NCBI RefSeq assembly: GCF_009725995.1
Contig: NZ_RCNS01000002.1
Span: 744,001 to 808,000 of the forward strand
Origin: Zobellia laminariae
GTDB lineage: Bacteria; Bacteroidota; Bacteroidia; Flavobacteriales; Flavobacteriaceae
DNA: 64,000 nucleotides
Direction: 5' to 3'
Part shown: piece after piece, positions 26,052-34,342 of the stretch
How positions within the stretch are numbered: position 1 is the stretch's first letter
Layout of the letters: the number at the start of each line of letters is the position of its first letter
Position numbers and translations under genes: made by a program
Notes under the pieces: model-generated
The model's input: the letters and a program-made list of their open reading frames with translations, nothing else
Told to the model about the DNA's origin: nothing
Database searches by the model: none

Positions 26052-26960
26052 TTGACAAATATTAAAGCTTGGATAAGTGCGGCTAGGTTAAGAACACTAC
26101 CACTATCCGTTTCAGGAATTGTGGTAGGTACGGCTTTAGCTAATTTATACGGCTTTGAAGATACGGTGGTATTTGTTTTAGCACTGTTTACAACAATTGG
26201 TTTTCAAGTGACCTCTAATTTTGCCAATGATTACGGCGATGGAGTAAAAGGTACGGATAACGAAGAAAGAATAGGTCCCGAAAGAGCTCTCCAAAGTGGA
26301 AGTATTTCAAGACGGGAATTGAAGGAAGGAATAATTTTTTCCATAATTATAGATTTTATTTTAGTCATCGCTCTTGTATATTTTGCATTCGGATTTGATA
26401 ACATGATGTATCCTATGTTATTTGTAATTCTTGGTGCGGCAAGTATTTGGGCAGCAATAAAATATACAATAGGAGATTCAGCCTACGGTTATAGAGGATT
26501 GGGAGATGTATTTGTTTTTCTTTTCTTTGGTTTGTTAGCCGTTATGGGGTCTATGGTTCTTTATACAAAGCAACTTAATGCCATATCAATATTACCAGCG
26601 GTAGCCATTGGTTTGTTAAGTGTAGGAGTTTTAAATCTCAATAATTTGAGAGACTATGAATCAGATAAAAAAGTAAATAAAAATACGCTCATTGTTTTTA
26701 TAGGTTTTCAAAACGGTAAAATTTATCACTACGCATTATTGATAATTGCGTTTCTAAGTATTCTGGTGTTTTCAGTATTGAATTTACAAGGATGGCGAAT
26801 TTTTTTACCTTTAATTTCCTTTGTACCTATTTTCTTGCACATGAAAAGGGTATACGCAACAAATAAAAATAATGAAATAGATCCTGAGCTGAAGAAGTTA
26901 GCGTTAAGTACCTTTCTTTTGTCCGTACTGATGTACATCAGTTGTAATAATTTTTTGTAA
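26052..26960 (+). CDS. menA: DHNA polyprenyltransferase MenA
   Basis: This 302-residue UbiA-superfamily prenyltransferase has about 8-9 membrane segments and the two Asp-rich motifs N-D-Y-G-D-G-V-K-G-T-D (about residues 58-68) and NNLRDYESDKK (about 196-206). It attaches the isoprenoid chain to 1,4-dihydroxy-2-naphthoate. The start is a TTG directly after the preceding stop; no ATG fits, and the conserved ISAARLRTLPLS begins by residue 9. Confidence 0.92.
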   Translation: MTNIKAWISAARLRTLPLSVSGIVVGTALANLYGFEDTVVFVLALFTTIGFQVTSNFANDYGDGVKGTDNEERIGPERALQSGSISRRELKEGIIFSIIIDFILVIALVYFAFGFDNMMYPMLFVILGAASIWAAIKYTIGDSAYGYRGLGDVFVFLFFGLLAVMGSMVLYTKQLNAISILPAVAIGLLSVGVLNLNNLRDYESDKKVNKNTLIVFIGFQNGKIYHYALLIIAFLSILVFSVLNLQGWRIFLPLISFVPIFLHMKRVYATNKNNEIDPELKKLALSTFLLSVLMYISCNNFL

Positions 26961-26994
26961 ATTTAGAATATGAACCTACTAAATAACAACCATT

Positions 26995-27747
26995 TTGGAA
27001 CAACCAATTAGAATTCTAATCGTAGAGGATAACGTGATCATTGCCGATGATATGCAATCTATGCTCGAAGAAATAGGGTATGAGATTGTAGACAATGTTA
27101 TTGTCTATGAGCAAGCTGTAGAAGTTTTAAAAACACAACATGTTGACCTTGTTTTGATTGACATTATTTTAGCTTCCGATAAAACAGGAATTGACTTGGG
27201 TAGACATATTCGTGAAAACTATGATATACCTTTCATCTTTGTGACTTCTAACTCAGATAGGGCTACGGTAGAAAATGCTAAAATGGTTAAGCCAAACGGG
27301 TATCTAGTAAAGCCTTTTGAGCAACAAGATTTATATACATCTATTGAAATAGCACTTTCTAATTTCACTAGATCAGATGAATCTGCCGCTGCAGTTGTAG
27401 AGAACCAGGAAGATGTTCCTATGTCCAATACGGTTTTGAAAGATTCTATTTTTGTTAAAAAGCAACACTTGTATTATCGCATTCAGTTTAGCGATATTCG
27501 CTTCATCAAAGCGGATAATGTATATCTGGAAGTAAATACGGTTGATAAGAAATTTTTGGTTCGTTCTCCGTTAAAGGATTATTTAGAAAAACTACCTAAA
27601 AATAAGTTCTACAGAGCGCATAAGTCTTACATCGTAAATGTAGATCACATTGATGCTATTAACTCAAAAGACATCATGATAAAAGATACATTAATACCTA
27701 TTTCAAAAGATTTTAAAGAGTTCATAATCTCGGCAATGAATTCATAG
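26995..27747 (+). CDS. LytTR response regulator
   Basis: This 250-residue protein has an N-terminal receiver (1-120) with acidic pocket E11-D12, phospho-acceptor D56 and the VKPF lysine, then a linker and a LytTR DNA-binding domain (about 145-248, FIKADNVYLEV and YRAHKSYIVNVDHI). The start appears to be TTG at 26995; an in-frame stop at 26980 excludes longer forms. The partner is very probably the HisKA_2 kinase at 28419. LytTR domains bind pairs of direct repeats, and two copies of a bipartite repeat lie just downstream. Confidence 0.9.
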   Translation: MEQPIRILIVEDNVIIADDMQSMLEEIGYEIVDNVIVYEQAVEVLKTQHVDLVLIDIILASDKTGIDLGRHIRENYDIPFIFVTSNSDRATVENAKMVKPNGYLVKPFEQQDLYTSIEIALSNFTRSDESAAAVVENQEDVPMSNTVLKDSIFVKKQHLYYRIQFSDIRFIKADNVYLEVNTVDKKFLVRSPLKDYLEKLPKNKFYRAHKSYIVNVDHIDAINSKDIMIKDTLIPISKDFKEFIISAMNS

Positions 27748-27768
27748 GAAATAAAATTTAAAAGTATT

Positions 27769-27803
27769 AAAAAGGGGAACATTATAAATGTTCCCCTTTT
27801 TTT
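27769..27803 (+). terminator. terminator of the response regulator gene
   Basis: Hairpin AAGGGGAACATT / AATGTTCCCCTT followed by a T run. It separates the regulator transcript from the kinase region. Confidence 0.85.
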
Positions 27804-27823
27804 ATTCTCTAAAAGTAGCGTTC

Positions 27824-27850
27824 ACCACAACTTTTGGGGGTTTCACAACA
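27824..27850 (+). promoter_or_regulatory. bipartite 27-bp element, copy 1
   Basis: ACCACAACT (27824-27832), 8 unconserved bases, TTTCACAACA (27841-27850). The CACAAC core recurs at an 18-bp period. An equal-length copy lies 260 bp downstream. A candidate binding site for the LytTR regulator encoded just upstream. Confidence 0.55.
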
Positions 27851-27877
27851 TTATTTTCCTTTTTTACCCATAAAACA

Positions 27878-27989
27878 ATAGTTTGGTAATGTATTACAAA
27901 GATGATATGTACAAAAGCAAATAAGAATTTTCATTTTCATATAGTGTTCTCGTAAAGGAGCCTACTCTCACAAGATTAGGTTCCTTTTT
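27878..27989 (+). ncRNA. candidate short transcript (sRNA or 17-residue peptide mRNA)
   Basis: A weak -7-like ATAGTTTG (27878-27885) follows element copy 1. A 17-codon ORF (27902-27955, MICTKANKNFHFHIVFS) ends at the foot of an intrinsic terminator. No larger gene precedes that terminator after the regulator's own one, so a separate short transcript is suggested. The ORF could be chance. Confidence 0.3.
27955..27989 (+). terminator. orphan intrinsic terminator
   Basis: Arms AAGGAGCCTA and TAGGTTCCTT (one G:U) with a 12-nt loop and TTTTT tail on the plus strand. No annotated gene ends here. Confidence 0.6.
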
Positions 27990-28083
27990 AATTTAAAGAA
28001 TTTGGTAATACAACTACATTTTAAAACTATAGAGCAAGTCAGATAAACGGAAGTTGCAAAAAGTAAATACATAAAAAGTTCAA

Positions 28084-28110
28084 ACCACAACTAAATGTAC
28101 TTTCACAACA
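28084..28110 (+). promoter_or_regulatory. bipartite 27-bp element, copy 2
   Basis: ACCACAACT (28084-28092), 8 different bases, TTTCACAACA (28101-28110). It is identical to copy 1 in both half-sites and spacing, and is centred about 60 bp upstream of the start predicted from the -7 box at 28146. Confidence 0.55.
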
Positions 28111-28145
28111 ATGGTGATTGGTTCTTTATATGCATGTGTTATTTT

Positions 28146-28153
28146 TACATTTG
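28146..28153 (+). promoter_or_regulatory. -7 box upstream of the HisKA_2 kinase
   Basis: TACATTTG fits TAnnTTTG. It would give a leader of about 260 nt before the kinase ATG at 28419. The nearest TTG upstream is 25 bp away, longer than the usual 19-21, so activation may be needed. Confidence 0.5.
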
Positions 28154-28161
28154 TAAAAACA

Positions 28162-28207
28162 GCTTAAAATAAGGAGATTAGATGAGTATGCTGCACTTAT
28201 TTTAAGC
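28162..28207 (+). repeat. perfect 12-bp inverted repeat in the kinase leader
   Basis: GCTTAAAATAAG (28162-28173) and CTTATTTTAAGC (28196-28207) are exact inverses around a 22-nt loop. The loop holds a purine-rich stretch and a 7-codon mini-ORF (MSMLHLF from 28182). No T run follows, so it is not a simple terminator. The rest of the gap, 28208-28418, is AT-rich with nothing I can name. Confidence 0.5.
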
Positions 28208-28418
28208 GGTTCTTAAAATAGATTATTTTGTTACAGTCCTTTTTTCTAACTTTATAAGTAAATGGACTAAATAACCAATTAAATAGTTTAGCTTAGATAA
28301 GACCTTATTTTGATAAAATGTTGTTTTTGTGAGTGTTAAGATAAGATACTATAGGCTAATAGAGTAACCTAGTATGAACAGGGCAAAATGTTTTTTTGAT
28401 TTTGTTTCATTTAGATAT

Positions 28419-30389
28419 ATGAACACCATTTACTATAAAAATACCATTTTTATTTGGGCAATTTTTTTTCTGTCTGTCGTTGCATCGGCGCAAAAAGAAA
28501 AAGATAAAGAAGAAAATTTGTTTCAACAGTTTCAGGATTTTGAAACCCCAGATGAAAAACTCACCTTCTTTTTTAATGCTCAAGATTTATATAGGGAAAC
28601 TTCCACTTATGATTGGTTAGATCTGGTTAATCTTTATCTAAATGCCGCAATAAAAGATGAAGACTCTGCAGAAATAGAACGTTATAAACTTATTCAAGCC
28701 CGGATTTATTATGATTTAGGTGATTATGATAAGAGTTTGGCCATTTCCAAAGAACTTTACGCAGAGAAAGAAGATTTAGATATTTATCTAAAGTCTAAGT
28801 TATTAGATATAATGGACGACAATTATGGTCAGTTGACCATGTATACGGAGCAAATTGAAATTCGTAAAGAGCAGAGAGAGCTAGGAATAAACGAGAATGT
28901 TGCTTTTTACGATATCTATGCCAATTTAGGCATGTACAGAAAGGCAATGGAACATTATATAGATAATGTTAAAAAGACTATTGAAGAGAATGACTTTTAT
29001 GCCCAAGCAGAATATTACAATAATTTGGGTAACTATTTAAGACTAGATGAGTCTGCACCAACGGCTTTAAGTCACTACAAAAAAGCTAAAGGGTACATAG
29101 ATGTTTATATGAACCTTATTACAAGAAAAAAATCTGAAGAAGAAATAGAGCAGGCAAATCTTTTAAGGGGAATTATTGAAGGGAATATAGGTAAGTGTCA
29201 TGTAGACCTGAAGCAGTATAAAGAGGCTATACCACATCTAGAAAGTGCTATTAACACCCTTAAAAAATACAAAACCAAAGATTTATCCTCTGAAATAACA
29301 GAAAATAGTTTGGCTATTAGCGAGTGTTATCTTCAATTGGAAGATTATGGAAAAGCTACGGATTTTCTGAGTGACAATCTTGAAACAAAAACAACTAAGA
29401 ACCTGTTGCGTAAGAACAGGCTTTTTGCTTTGTATTATGATAGGACTGAAGATTACAAGAATGCTTCAATTTATCTAAAGAAAAATATTCGTGTAAGAGA
29501 TTCTGTTTTGGATAATCAATCAGAATTGAGAAAACAGCAGTTAGCCACCGTAATGGGGCAAGACCTTGCTGTATCTCAGACCATGTTAGCTGAGCAGAAG
29601 CTTGCGTTAGAAAAGTCTCGTGTGGATATGATGGCGAAAGAAAGGAATATAAACTTGGTTCTTATTTCACTATTGTTCACTTTGGTAGGATTTGCCGGAT
29701 TGGTTTATGCTTATCTAAAAAGTATTAAAAACCAACGTCTAATTGCAGAACAGAAGTATATTATTGAAAATGCACTTGTAGAAAAAGATTCACTTTTAAA
29801 AGAGATTCACCACAGGGTAAAGAATAACCTTCAGATGGTTTCCAGTCTATTGAGTTTACAGACCAAAAATACTAGAAGTAAGGCCGCTATTGAAGCGTTG
29901 GAAGAAGGTAAGAGTAGGGTGAAAGCCATGGCTTTGATTCACCAGAAATTATATCAAAACGAAGATCTTTCAGTTATTGAAATGCAGAGTTATATAGAGA
30001 GTTTGATTAATAGTGTGCAATCGGTCTATAAAAAAGGAGGGCACAATATAAATATTACAGTAGATGCAGAAGGCGTTGAACTAGATATTGATAGAGCTAT
30101 TCCATTTGGTTTAATGCTGAATGAACTCGTTTCAAACTCCTTCAAATATGCTTTTCCTGATGATGATGAAAATGGTAAAATCTATATCCATATTCGTAAA
30201 ATTGGTGAAAAAGAAGGATATTTTGAATATTCTGATAATGGTATTGGTTTGCCAGAAGATACAGATGAAAGAGCCAATTCATCTATGGGTATTAGATTAA
30301 TGAACCGTTTGGCGAATCAGCTACAGACTACTTTAAACATTGATAAAACTGCCGAAGACGGTGTGCGGTATTGGTTTAACTTTAGCTAA
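28419..30389 (+). CDS. TPR sensor histidine kinase, HisKA_2 type
   Basis: This 656-residue kinase is read from the ATG at 28419, which gives a signal peptide (MNTIYYKNTIFIWAIFFLSVVASAQ). The ATG 45 bases upstream is less likely. About 380 residues of TPR-like repeats precede one membrane segment (about 410-430), then a HisKA_2 domain with EIHHRVKNNLQ (H464/H465) and a HATPase domain (LNELVSNSFKYAF, SDNGIGLP). HisKA_2 kinases commonly pair with LytTR regulators, and one lies directly upstream. The ligand is unknown. Confidence 0.92.
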   Translation: MNTIYYKNTIFIWAIFFLSVVASAQKEKDKEENLFQQFQDFETPDEKLTFFFNAQDLYRETSTYDWLDLVNLYLNAAIKDEDSAEIERYKLIQARIYYDLGDYDKSLAISKELYAEKEDLDIYLKSKLLDIMDDNYGQLTMYTEQIEIRKEQRELGINENVAFYDIYANLGMYRKAMEHYIDNVKKTIEENDFYAQAEYYNNLGNYLRLDESAPTALSHYKKAKGYIDVYMNLITRKKSEEEIEQANLLRGIIEGNIGKCHVDLKQYKEAIPHLESAINTLKKYKTKDLSSEITENSLAISECYLQLEDYGKATDFLSDNLETKTTKNLLRKNRLFALYYDRTEDYKNASIYLKKNIRVRDSVLDNQSELRKQQLATVMGQDLAVSQTMLAEQKLALEKSRVDMMAKERNINLVLISLLFTLVGFAGLVYAYLKSIKNQRLIAEQKYIIENALVEKDSLLKEIHHRVKNNLQMVSSLLSLQTKNTRSKAAIEALEEGKSRVKAMALIHQKLYQNEDLSVIEMQSYIESLINSVQSVYKKGGHNINITVDAEGVELDIDRAIPFGLMLNELVSNSFKYAFPDDDENGKIYIHIRKIGEKEGYFEYSDNGIGLPEDTDERANSSMGIRLMNRLANQLQTTLNIDKTAEDGVRYWFNFS

Positions 30390-30393
30390 ATTT

Positions 30394-31191
30394 TTATCTT
30401 TTTACTGTATTTCTTAATACAATTCTATGTAATAATTTAGGGAAGAATCGTTTAAGGTAAATTCCTAAAATTTCCTTACCACCCATATAGGCTTCAAACT
30501 TTTCTTTTTCTATAGCCTTTATCATTTTTCTCGCAAAATCCGTCGTGGTTAAACCGTTAGCATTGTCTTCATCTTCATGACCTCTAGCGCTACCATCTCC
30601 AACTAAAGCATTTTTAGCAATATTCGTTTGAACAAATCCTGGAGCAACGAGAGTTACATTAATACTATCTTTTTGATGTTCCATACGTAGAACATCAAAA
30701 AAGCCATGAAGCGCGTGTTTTGATCCACAATATCCAGAACGTATGGGCGAGCCAAATTTTCCCATAAGACTAGTTACCGTTGCAAAATGGCCATGTTGCT
30801 GCTCAATAAAATAGGGCAGAATGGCTTTTGTAAGCGCTACGGTTCCTAAGTAGTTAATATCTACAAGTTTTTTGTAGACATCAAAATCCGTATCAATGAT
30901 ATACGAACGCTGGCTAATACCTGCATTATTAATTAAAACATCTACAGAACCAAAAGCAGCAATGGCCTCCTTGGCTTTTGAAGGCATTAAGTCGTATTGA
31001 GTAATGTCAAAGGGAAGTATTTTTACAGCATCAGGGTATTGGCAACTATTTTTCACCCTTTCTAGAGCTTCCGTTTTTCTGGAGCTTAATATCAGTTTAC
31101 ATCCTTTTTTATTCAATTCGTAAGACAACGCTTCGCCAATTCCTGAAGAGGCTCCGGTAATCCAAACAGTTTTGTTGTTTATGCTAGCCAT
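30394..31191 (-). CDS. short-chain dehydrogenase/reductase
   Basis: This 265-residue classical SDR has cofactor motif TGASSGIGE near residue 13, NNAGIS, a catalytic Ser in TVTSLMG and YCGSK (Tyr-x-x-x-Lys). The basic residue after the first strand (SSRK) suggests NADP(H). It resembles DltE/RhlG-like or sphinganine-type reductases, but no substrate can be assigned. It ends 4 bp from the convergent kinase gene and is divergent from menC. Confidence 0.88.
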   Translation of the reverse strand: MASINNKTVWITGASSGIGEALSYELNKKGCKLILSSRKTEALERVKNSCQYPDAVKILPFDITQYDLMPSKAKEAIAAFGSVDVLINNAGISQRSYIIDTDFDVYKKLVDINYLGTVALTKAILPYFIEQQHGHFATVTSLMGKFGSPIRSGYCGSKHALHGFFDVLRMEHQKDSINVTLVAPGFVQTNIAKNALVGDGSARGHEDEDNANGLTTTDFARKMIKAIEKEKFEAYMGGKEILGIYLKRFFPKLLHRIVLRNTVKR

Positions 31192-31219
31192 TTAGGGTAT
31201 TTAAGAGGTAAAATATAGC

Positions 31220-31227
31220 TAAATTTG
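31220..31227 (+). promoter_or_regulatory. -7 box of menC
   Basis: TAAATTTG ends 9 bases before the ATG at 31237. A TTG at 31225 that could be mistaken for the start lies inside it. Confidence 0.6.
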
Positions 31228-31236
31228 AAGCTAATT

Positions 31237-32289
31237 ATGCAAGCAACCTACAAAAAATACATTTTAAACTTTAAGCGTCCCAGCGGAACTTCGCGTGGGG
31301 TGTTAACTCAGAAAGAGACCTGGTTCTTGATTCTCAATAATAACGGAAAGCAAGGAATAGGAGAATGTGGTATTTTAAGGGGGTTGAGTATTGATGATGT
31401 TGAAGGTTATGAGGATAAGCTAAAATGGACTTGTGAAAACGTCCATCTAGGTAAAGATGCCCTTTGGGAGGCTTTAATGGAATTTCCTAGTATACAATTT
31501 GGTGTAGAACAGGCATTTTTGTCTCTTTCTGCGGACAATCCGTTTCTATTATATCCATCAAAATTTATTACGGAACAGCTGCCAATAGTCATTAACGGGC
31601 TCATTTGGATGGGTTCAGAAGCATTTATGCACGAGCAAATAGCTCAAAAGTTAACAGAAGGCTTCCGGTGTATTAAAATGAAAATAGGCGCAATAGATTT
31701 TGACACGGAAATCAAGCTTCTGTCATCTATCAGAAAAAAATATGATGCGTCAAAAATAGAATTACGGGTAGATGCTAATGGTGCTTTCACACCTGAGGAT
31801 GCTTTACGTAAACTAGAGGTGTTAAGCCAATTTTCACTTCATTCCATAGAACAGCCTATTAAGCAAGGGCAACACACCGCTATGCATAAATTATGTGCAA
31901 CAACTCCATTGCCCATAGCCTTAGATGAAGAATTAATAGGAGTTTTTGGTGTAACAAAAAAAGAGAAATTGCTACAAACCATAAACCCACAGTATATTAT
32001 TCTTAAGCCTAGTTTAGTAGGAGGTTATAAAGGATGTGAGGAATGGATAAAAATTGCACAAAAAATGAATATAGGCTGGTGGATTACCAGTGCGCTTGAA
32101 AGTAACGTAGGGTTAAGTGCTATCGCACAATGGACCTACACATTGCAAAATCCAATGCCTCAAGGTTTAGGTACAGGAAGTCTGTATACAAATAATTTTG
32201 AATCTCCATTGGCTGTTCAAAATGGGCAGTTATTTTATATGAGCGACAAAAATTGGAAGAACAATTTAATTAATGATTTATGTATATAG
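31237..32289 (+). CDS. menC: o-succinylbenzoate synthase MenC
   Basis: This 350-residue enolase-superfamily protein has IKMKIG (catalytic Lys), RVDANGAF (Asp ligand), SIEQPI (Glu ligand), ALDEELIG (Asp/Glu ligands) and LKPSLVGG (second Lys), as in MenC, which dehydrates SHCHC to o-succinylbenzoate. A close alternative, dipeptide epimerase, is disfavoured by menE two genes downstream. The start at 31237 is chosen over a TTG inside the promoter box. Its end overlaps the CPBP gene by 10 bp. Confidence 0.9.
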   Translation: MQATYKKYILNFKRPSGTSRGVLTQKETWFLILNNNGKQGIGECGILRGLSIDDVEGYEDKLKWTCENVHLGKDALWEALMEFPSIQFGVEQAFLSLSADNPFLLYPSKFITEQLPIVINGLIWMGSEAFMHEQIAQKLTEGFRCIKMKIGAIDFDTEIKLLSSIRKKYDASKIELRVDANGAFTPEDALRKLEVLSQFSLHSIEQPIKQGQHTAMHKLCATTPLPIALDEELIGVFGVTKKEKLLQTINPQYIILKPSLVGGYKGCEEWIKIAQKMNIGWWITSALESNVGLSAIAQWTYTLQNPMPQGLGTGSLYTNNFESPLAVQNGQLFYMSDKNWKNNLINDLCI

Positions 32290-33254
32290 CACAGGCCTAT
32301 AAAGGTTTAAGTGATTCTTGGAGGTATGTTTTAGGGCTTTTAGTTGTATTTGTCTTCTGGCAGGTAATAGGTGGTATTCCTTTGATTGCTGCACTTTTGG
32401 TTAAAGCAGATTCTCTTGAAGTTTTAGGGTCTGGTGATATGGGGGTTATGGCAGATATTTTGGGGGCAAATACATTGCTTTTTTATATGCTATTGACCTT
32501 TGCTATTGGGTTAATAAGTCTTTTTGCCTATGTAAAAATAGTTCATAAGCAGACGATTACCGCGTTAACAACATCGCGAAGGAAAATCGATTTTAAAAGA
32601 ATCTTTTTTGCTTTTGCTATTTGGGCGCTGATTTCGGCTGCATTTATCTTTGTTGGTATAGCTCTGGCCCCTGAAGATTATGAGTTCAACTTTAAAGTAG
32701 GGCCTTTCGTAATTTTAGCTATCATCTCTATTTTGATGATGCCTATACAGACTAGTATGGAAGAGTATTATATGAGAGGGTATATGATGCAAGGGTTGGG
32801 AATTATCGCAAAAAACCGTTGGTTGCCTTTAATGGTTACTTCGTTACTTTTTGGACTTATGCATATTTTTAATCCAGAGGTTACTAAATTAGGCTATGGT
32901 ATTTTAATCTTTTATATAGGTACTGGATTTTTTCTTGGTATTATTACGTTGATGGACGAAGGATTGGAATTGGCCTTGGGTTTTCATGCGGCAAATAACA
33001 TAATCTCAGCACTTTTGGTGACGGCGGACTGGACGGCTTTTCAAACCGATTCTTTATACCGTGATGTTTCAGACCCGGTTTTGGGATGGGATGTTTTGGT
33101 TCCCGTATTTGTTGTTTACCCCATATTACTTTACACCTTCTCTAAGAAGTACAATTGGTCTGAATGGAAAGACCGACTTACAGGAGATGTGCCTTCTGAA
33201 GAAACATTTTTAGCGCTACAAAATGACGACTCTGACTTACAAAGACCTTCATAG
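32280..33254 (+). CDS. CPBP family intramembrane protease
   Basis: This 324-residue polytopic membrane protein with about 8 segments carries the Abi/CPBP motifs: SMEEYYMRG (E-E-x-x-x-R), FGLMHIFNP (F-x-x-x-H) and a later HAANNI. CPBP proteins are Rce1-like membrane glutamic proteases, some acting in bacteriocin immunity. It overlaps menC by 10 bp and menE by 32 bp in different frames, so it must be co-transcribed with them. A role in quinone synthesis is not known. Confidence 0.88.
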   Translation: MYIAQAYKGLSDSWRYVLGLLVVFVFWQVIGGIPLIAALLVKADSLEVLGSGDMGVMADILGANTLLFYMLLTFAIGLISLFAYVKIVHKQTITALTTSRRKIDFKRIFFAFAIWALISAAFIFVGIALAPEDYEFNFKVGPFVILAIISILMMPIQTSMEEYYMRGYMMQGLGIIAKNRWLPLMVTSLLFGLMHIFNPEVTKLGYGILIFYIGTGFFLGIITLMDEGLELALGFHAANNIISALLVTADWTAFQTDSLYRDVSDPVLGWDVLVPVFVVYPILLYTFSKKYNWSEWKDRLTGDVPSEETFLALQNDDSDLQRPS

Positions 33255-34320
33255 ACAATTTAAACTAAATGGGCGCTCTTATTTAAAAGTAGAGCTCAAA
33301 GAGGTGGCCTATAGTCTAGTGAAAGAAGGCGAGGAGTATGAAAAATCGATAGGTGATTTTCTTATAGATTGGTTGAACGATAAATCAACTATAATAGTAC
33401 GTACTTCTGGCTCTACGGGAGAACCTAAACCCATTATGTTGCAAAAGCAACAAATGGTTAATTCTGCGATCGCAACTGGTGATTTCTTTGAGCTTCAGCC
33501 TAGTGATAGAGCCTTATTGTGTCTTTCTGCTGGTTTTATAGCTGGTAAGATGATGTTGGTGAGAGCAATGGTTTTAGGGCTTGCAATAGATTGTGTGTCT
33601 CCATCATCAAATCCTTTGACGGCAACTACGGGTGACTATGATTTTGTAGCCATGGTTCCTTTGCAATTTAGAAACTCACTGAATGAGTTGGACGGCGTAA
33701 AGAAACTTATTGTTGGTGGCGCACCAGTTTCTTATACATTGAAAAAAGAATTTTTGAATGCCAGTCAGAGAACGAATGTTTATGAAACCTATGGTATGAC
33801 AGAGACCATAACCCATATAGCCGTAAAGCCACTTTTAGGGGAATTGATTGTATCGGATATAGATTTGGATGTTTTCTCAATTTTAGCCGATGTAAAAATT
33901 ACCATGGATGAAAGAGGTTGCTTAGTGATTGACGCACCATTGGTTTCCGATGAAATAATTTACACCAATGATATTGTAGAGTTACTTTCCGACAAACAGT
34001 TTAAATGGTTAGGTCGTTTTGATAATATTATAAATTCCGGAGGTGTAAAATTGTTCCCAGAACAAATAGAGGCAAAATTATCACCAATTTTAGAAGCACG
34101 TTTTTTTGTAACGGGGCTTCCGGATGAAAAATTAGGTCAAATGCTGGTTTTGATTGTTGAAGGAGTCCAAGAAGCATTGGTAATTCAAGAGAAAATAGAA
34201 AAACTCACTTCCCTTAAAAAATACGAAACACCAAAACAAATCTTCTTGGTAGATAGCTTTGTAGAGACCGCGAGTGGTAAAATACAAAGAAAGGCAACCT
34301 TAGATAAGATTGCCTTTTAG
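33223..34320 (+). CDS. menE: o-succinylbenzoate-CoA ligase MenE
   Basis: This 365-residue ANL-superfamily adenylating enzyme has the P-loop RTSGSTGEPKPI, YETYGMTET, WLGRFDNIINSGG hinge and the C-terminal catalytic Lys in SGKIQRKA. It is about 100 residues shorter than E. coli MenE, as is usual in Bacteroidota. It activates o-succinylbenzoate with CoA. The start lies inside the CPBP gene; the usual N-terminal part of the fold is then complete enough for a short form. Confidence 0.9.
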   Translation: MTTLTYKDLHRQFKLNGRSYLKVELKEVAYSLVKEGEEYEKSIGDFLIDWLNDKSTIIVRTSGSTGEPKPIMLQKQQMVNSAIATGDFFELQPSDRALLCLSAGFIAGKMMLVRAMVLGLAIDCVSPSSNPLTATTGDYDFVAMVPLQFRNSLNELDGVKKLIVGGAPVSYTLKKEFLNASQRTNVYETYGMTETITHIAVKPLLGELIVSDIDLDVFSILADVKITMDERGCLVIDAPLVSDEIIYTNDIVELLSDKQFKWLGRFDNIINSGGVKLFPEQIEAKLSPILEARFFVTGLPDEKLGQMLVLIVEGVQEALVIQEKIEKLTSLKKYETPKQIFLVDSFVETASGKIQRKATLDKIAF

Positions 34321-34342
34321 TTTCTTCAACTTTAATATTCCT

